From Candidatus Woesearchaeota archaeon (GTDB lineage: Archaea; Nanobdellota; Nanobdellia; SCGC-AAA011-G17; GW2011-AR17): a stretch of DNA of 6,596 nucleotides. Position 1 is the stretch's first letter; every line of letters begins with the position of its first letter. The translations under genes and the position numbers were made by a program. Positions 5,443 to 6,596 of the stretch are shown here, piece by piece. The notes below the pieces were generated by a model. The model searched no databases. It was not told the origin of the DNA and worked only from the letters and a program-made list of their open reading frames with translations. Location of the stretch: NCBI GenBank assembly GCA_003694495.1, contig RFJO01000025.1, positions 1 to 6,596 on the forward strand. Reading direction: 5' to 3'.

Positions 5443-5634
5443 ATGTATGAGCTTTTAAATATGGATACTGCATTTACAGGTTATATGCTTCTTCGTGGCG
5501 TTGAAGCTGCATGGACATACTTATCTATTTACAAATTAAGGGAAGAAATTATTGATTTAATTCTAGAGCCGTTAAGCTTAGAAGATTATTTAAAGTTGCA
5601 TAGTGGCGGCTTAGAAAGGAGGCTAAAAAAATGA
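5443..5634 (+). CDS. Small orphan protein, first gene of the NifX-like operon
   Basis: I do not recognise this 63-residue protein. It looks mostly helical: a moderately hydrophobic helix (residues about 8-30, with RGVEAAWTYLSIYKL), then a second amphipathic helix rich in Ile, Leu and Glu and a basic end (ERRLKK). It has no cysteines, no signal peptide and no clear membrane segment. Support for its being real comes from context. A TATA box sits at the right distance, the last codons carry the strong GGAGG ribosome-binding site of the next gene, and its stop overlaps that gene's start as ATGA. It is therefore probably translated together with the NifX-like protein, possibly as its partner. That partnership is inference. 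Confidence 0.7.
   Translation: MYELLNMDTAFTGYMLLRGVEAAWTYLSIYKLREEIIDLILEPLSLEDYLKLHSGGLERRLKK
5618..5622 (+). promoter_or_regulatory. Ribosome-binding site GGAGG of the NifX-like gene
   Basis: GGAGG lies inside the end of the small orphan gene, 8 nt before the ATG at 5631, matching the spacing at 186-191 and 1857-1862. It confirms the ATGA-overlapping start. Confidence 0.75.
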
Positions 5635-6035
5635 GAAGGATCGCAATTGTCAGCAAAGGCAACACATTAGACTCCGAAGTCAACGAATGTTTTGGCAAGA
5701 CTAAGCATGTTGCAATAATTTACTGGGATGGGAGAATTAAACAACACGACACGCATTATGTTATTCAAGACAACTCTTGCATCGGGCCAGGTTTAGCTAG
5801 CGATTTGGCAAAAGAGTACAGGGTTGAAGCTGTCATCACTGGCCATATTGGCTGCAGTGCTTACGCTGTTTTTGAAAGAAAAGGCATAGACGTTTATCTT
5901 CCTAAAGATAATAGAACAGTTAAAGAAACTGTAGACGATTACTTTAACAACTCGTTAGAATTGCTTGAAGAAGCAAACTCTCCGGGCGGTTCAAGATGTT
6001 CAGGCAACTGCAACCATAGTTGCAAGCTTAAATAA
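5631..6035 (+). CDS. NifX/NafY-like dinitrogenase Fe-Mo cofactor-binding family protein
   Basis: This 134-residue protein matches the small NifX/NafY/VnfX fold (PF02579), whose members bind iron-sulfur clusters or the FeMo-cofactor precursor. The N-terminal strand RIAIVSKGNTLDSEV (3-17) and CFGK (20-23, where many relatives have HFG+) fit the family. So do IGPGLASDLAKEY (51-63), VEAVITGHIGCSAYAVFERKGI (split across 65-86) and the late TVKETVDDYFNNSL helix. No nif genes are visible here, so it is probably one of the many archaeal homologues unrelated to nitrogen fixation. Three cysteines lie in the domain (C20, C50, C75) and three more in a short tail, C123-x3-C127-x3-C131 with H129, suited to an Fe-S cluster or another metal. 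It is cotranscribed with the small orphan before it and ends two bases from the convergent lipoprotein gene. Confidence 0.85.
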   Translation: MRRIAIVSKGNTLDSEVNECFGKTKHVAIIYWDGRIKQHDTHYVIQDNSCIGPGLASDLAKEYRVEAVITGHIGCSAYAVFERKGIDVYLPKDNRTVKETVDDYFNNSLELLEEANSPGGSRCSGNCNHSCKLK

Positions 6036-6037
6036 CG

Positions 6038-6571
6038 TTAAACCCTGCTATACAACCCAACGATTTCAGCTTTTGCCAGTATATGCCCTTGCATAGCCAG
6101 TTCAAGATCTTTTTTTGTAGCGCTTGCATCAAGGTTTAGCATTGCATCTAGAGCATAGAGTTTAAAGTAATACCTATGTTTTCCTGACGGCGGGCAGGGT
6201 CCCCCGTAAGAATTTTTTCTAAAATCATTCATCCCTTCTATTCCAGGCACAGAATCCTCTTCAATTTTACCAATATCTTTCGGAATGTTCCACACAACCC
6301 AGTGGACCCACGTGCCTGCCGGCGCATCAGGGTCATCCACAATCAATGCTAGAGTTTTAGCATTTTCTGGCACATCTTCTATTACAAGTTCCGGGTTAAC
6401 ATCTTTCCCATCACATGTATATTTTGACGGTATATCCCCATTATTTTCAAAAACAGGGCTTGTAATTTTCATGTTACTTACCTCCATTATTATAGGTTCA
6501 TTTTGTTTTTGCACATTTTGGCTGCACGCTGTTAACAGCAACAGCATAACCATAAGTAAAAAATACTTCAT
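6038..6571 (-). CDS. PEBP/YbhB-family protein, predicted lipoprotein
   Basis: This 177-residue protein belongs to the phosphatidylethanolamine-binding/YbhB-YbcL family (Raf kinase inhibitor-like). Residues 1-16 form a lipoprotein-type signal, a hydrophobic run ending LLLLTAC with C16 as the likely lipidated residue, then a short polar linker to about 33. The mature domain begins at MKITSPVF (34-41), where cytoplasmic homologues typically start, and contains YTCDGKDVNPEL (51-62), DDPDAPAGTWVHWVVWNIP (79-97) and YGGPCPPSGKHRYYFKLYAL (122-141). The Asp-Pro-Asp, H90 and H132 positions build the anion-binding pocket of the family. Its ligand in prokaryotes is not established. The extracellular, membrane-anchored location is inferred from the lipobox. 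The start has no ribosome-binding site, and a leaderless promoter would lie at or beyond the window edge, so regulation cannot be read. Confidence 0.88.
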   Translation of the reverse strand: MKYFLLMVMLLLLTACSQNVQKQNEPIIMEVSNMKITSPVFENNGDIPSKYTCDGKDVNPELVIEDVPENAKTLALIVDDPDAPAGTWVHWVVWNIPKDIGKIEEDSVPGIEGMNDFRKNSYGGPCPPSGKHRYYFKLYALDAMLNLDASATKKDLELAMQGHILAKAEIVGLYSRV

Positions 6572-6596
6572 AAACTTATGCTTAGTATTCTAAACT

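Noticed and set aside
5631..6035. Evidence for nitrogen fixation
   Set aside because: Only a NifX/NafY-like domain is present; no nifH, nifD, nifK, nifB or nifE is in the window, and this family is widespread in non-fixing archaea.
6285..6593. Plus-strand reading frame of 102 residues opposite the PEBP gene
   Set aside because: It is the shadow of the well-supported PEBP coding sequence and has no promoter or recognisable domain.

Overview
The window reads as a compact, AT-rich archaeal chromosome segment. Four things point to Archaea: TATA-type promoters (tttataaa, tataaata, tttttaaat) at fixed distances before starts, several apparently leaderless genes next to genes with GGTG/GGAGG ribosome-binding sites, a replication protein A of the archaeal type (N-terminal helical region, OB folds, C-x2-C-x9-C-x2-H zinc finger), and very short or negative gene spacing. 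The secreted Cys-rich protein with a TGAVTG sequence just after its signal peptide recalls proteins of the DPANN groups Woesearchaeota and Pacearchaeota. That taxonomic placement is inference from memory of such proteins, not a database result.

Layout, left to right. Positions 1-144 hold the 3' end of an unidentified gene. Positions 200-1807 encode a secreted, 44-cysteine modular protein with a mosaic 87-bp tandem repeat. Positions 1871-2866 encode replication protein A, overlapping by ATGA a YdjM/DUF457-type membrane hydrolase (2863-3330). Positions 3364-4347 encode a BioB/HydE-like radical SAM protein whose cluster motif is C-x4-C-x2-C. Its 3' end overlaps by 7 bp a convergent small orphan gene (4341-4631, minus). 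That orphan shares a 95-bp divergent promoter region with a VIT1/CCC1-family iron/manganese transporter (4727-5395). A 63-residue orphan (5443-5634) then overlaps by ATGA a NifX/NafY-like protein with a Cys-rich tail (5631-6035). A PEBP/YbhB-family predicted lipoprotein lies convergently on the minus strand (6038-6571), two bases away.

Functional reading: the left part is cell-surface/secreted material plus DNA maintenance. The right part contains several genes with plausible iron or Fe-S links (radical SAM enzyme, VIT/CCC1 transporter, NifX-like protein), but they sit in separate transcription units, so a shared pathway is only a hypothesis. No tRNA, rRNA, CRISPR array, insertion sequence or integrase is visible. 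No gap between genes exceeds 95 bp. Two promoter styles can be told apart: TATA about 40 nt before the start with a ribosome-binding site 8 nt from the ATG, and TATA about 25 nt before the start with no ribosome-binding site (leaderless).
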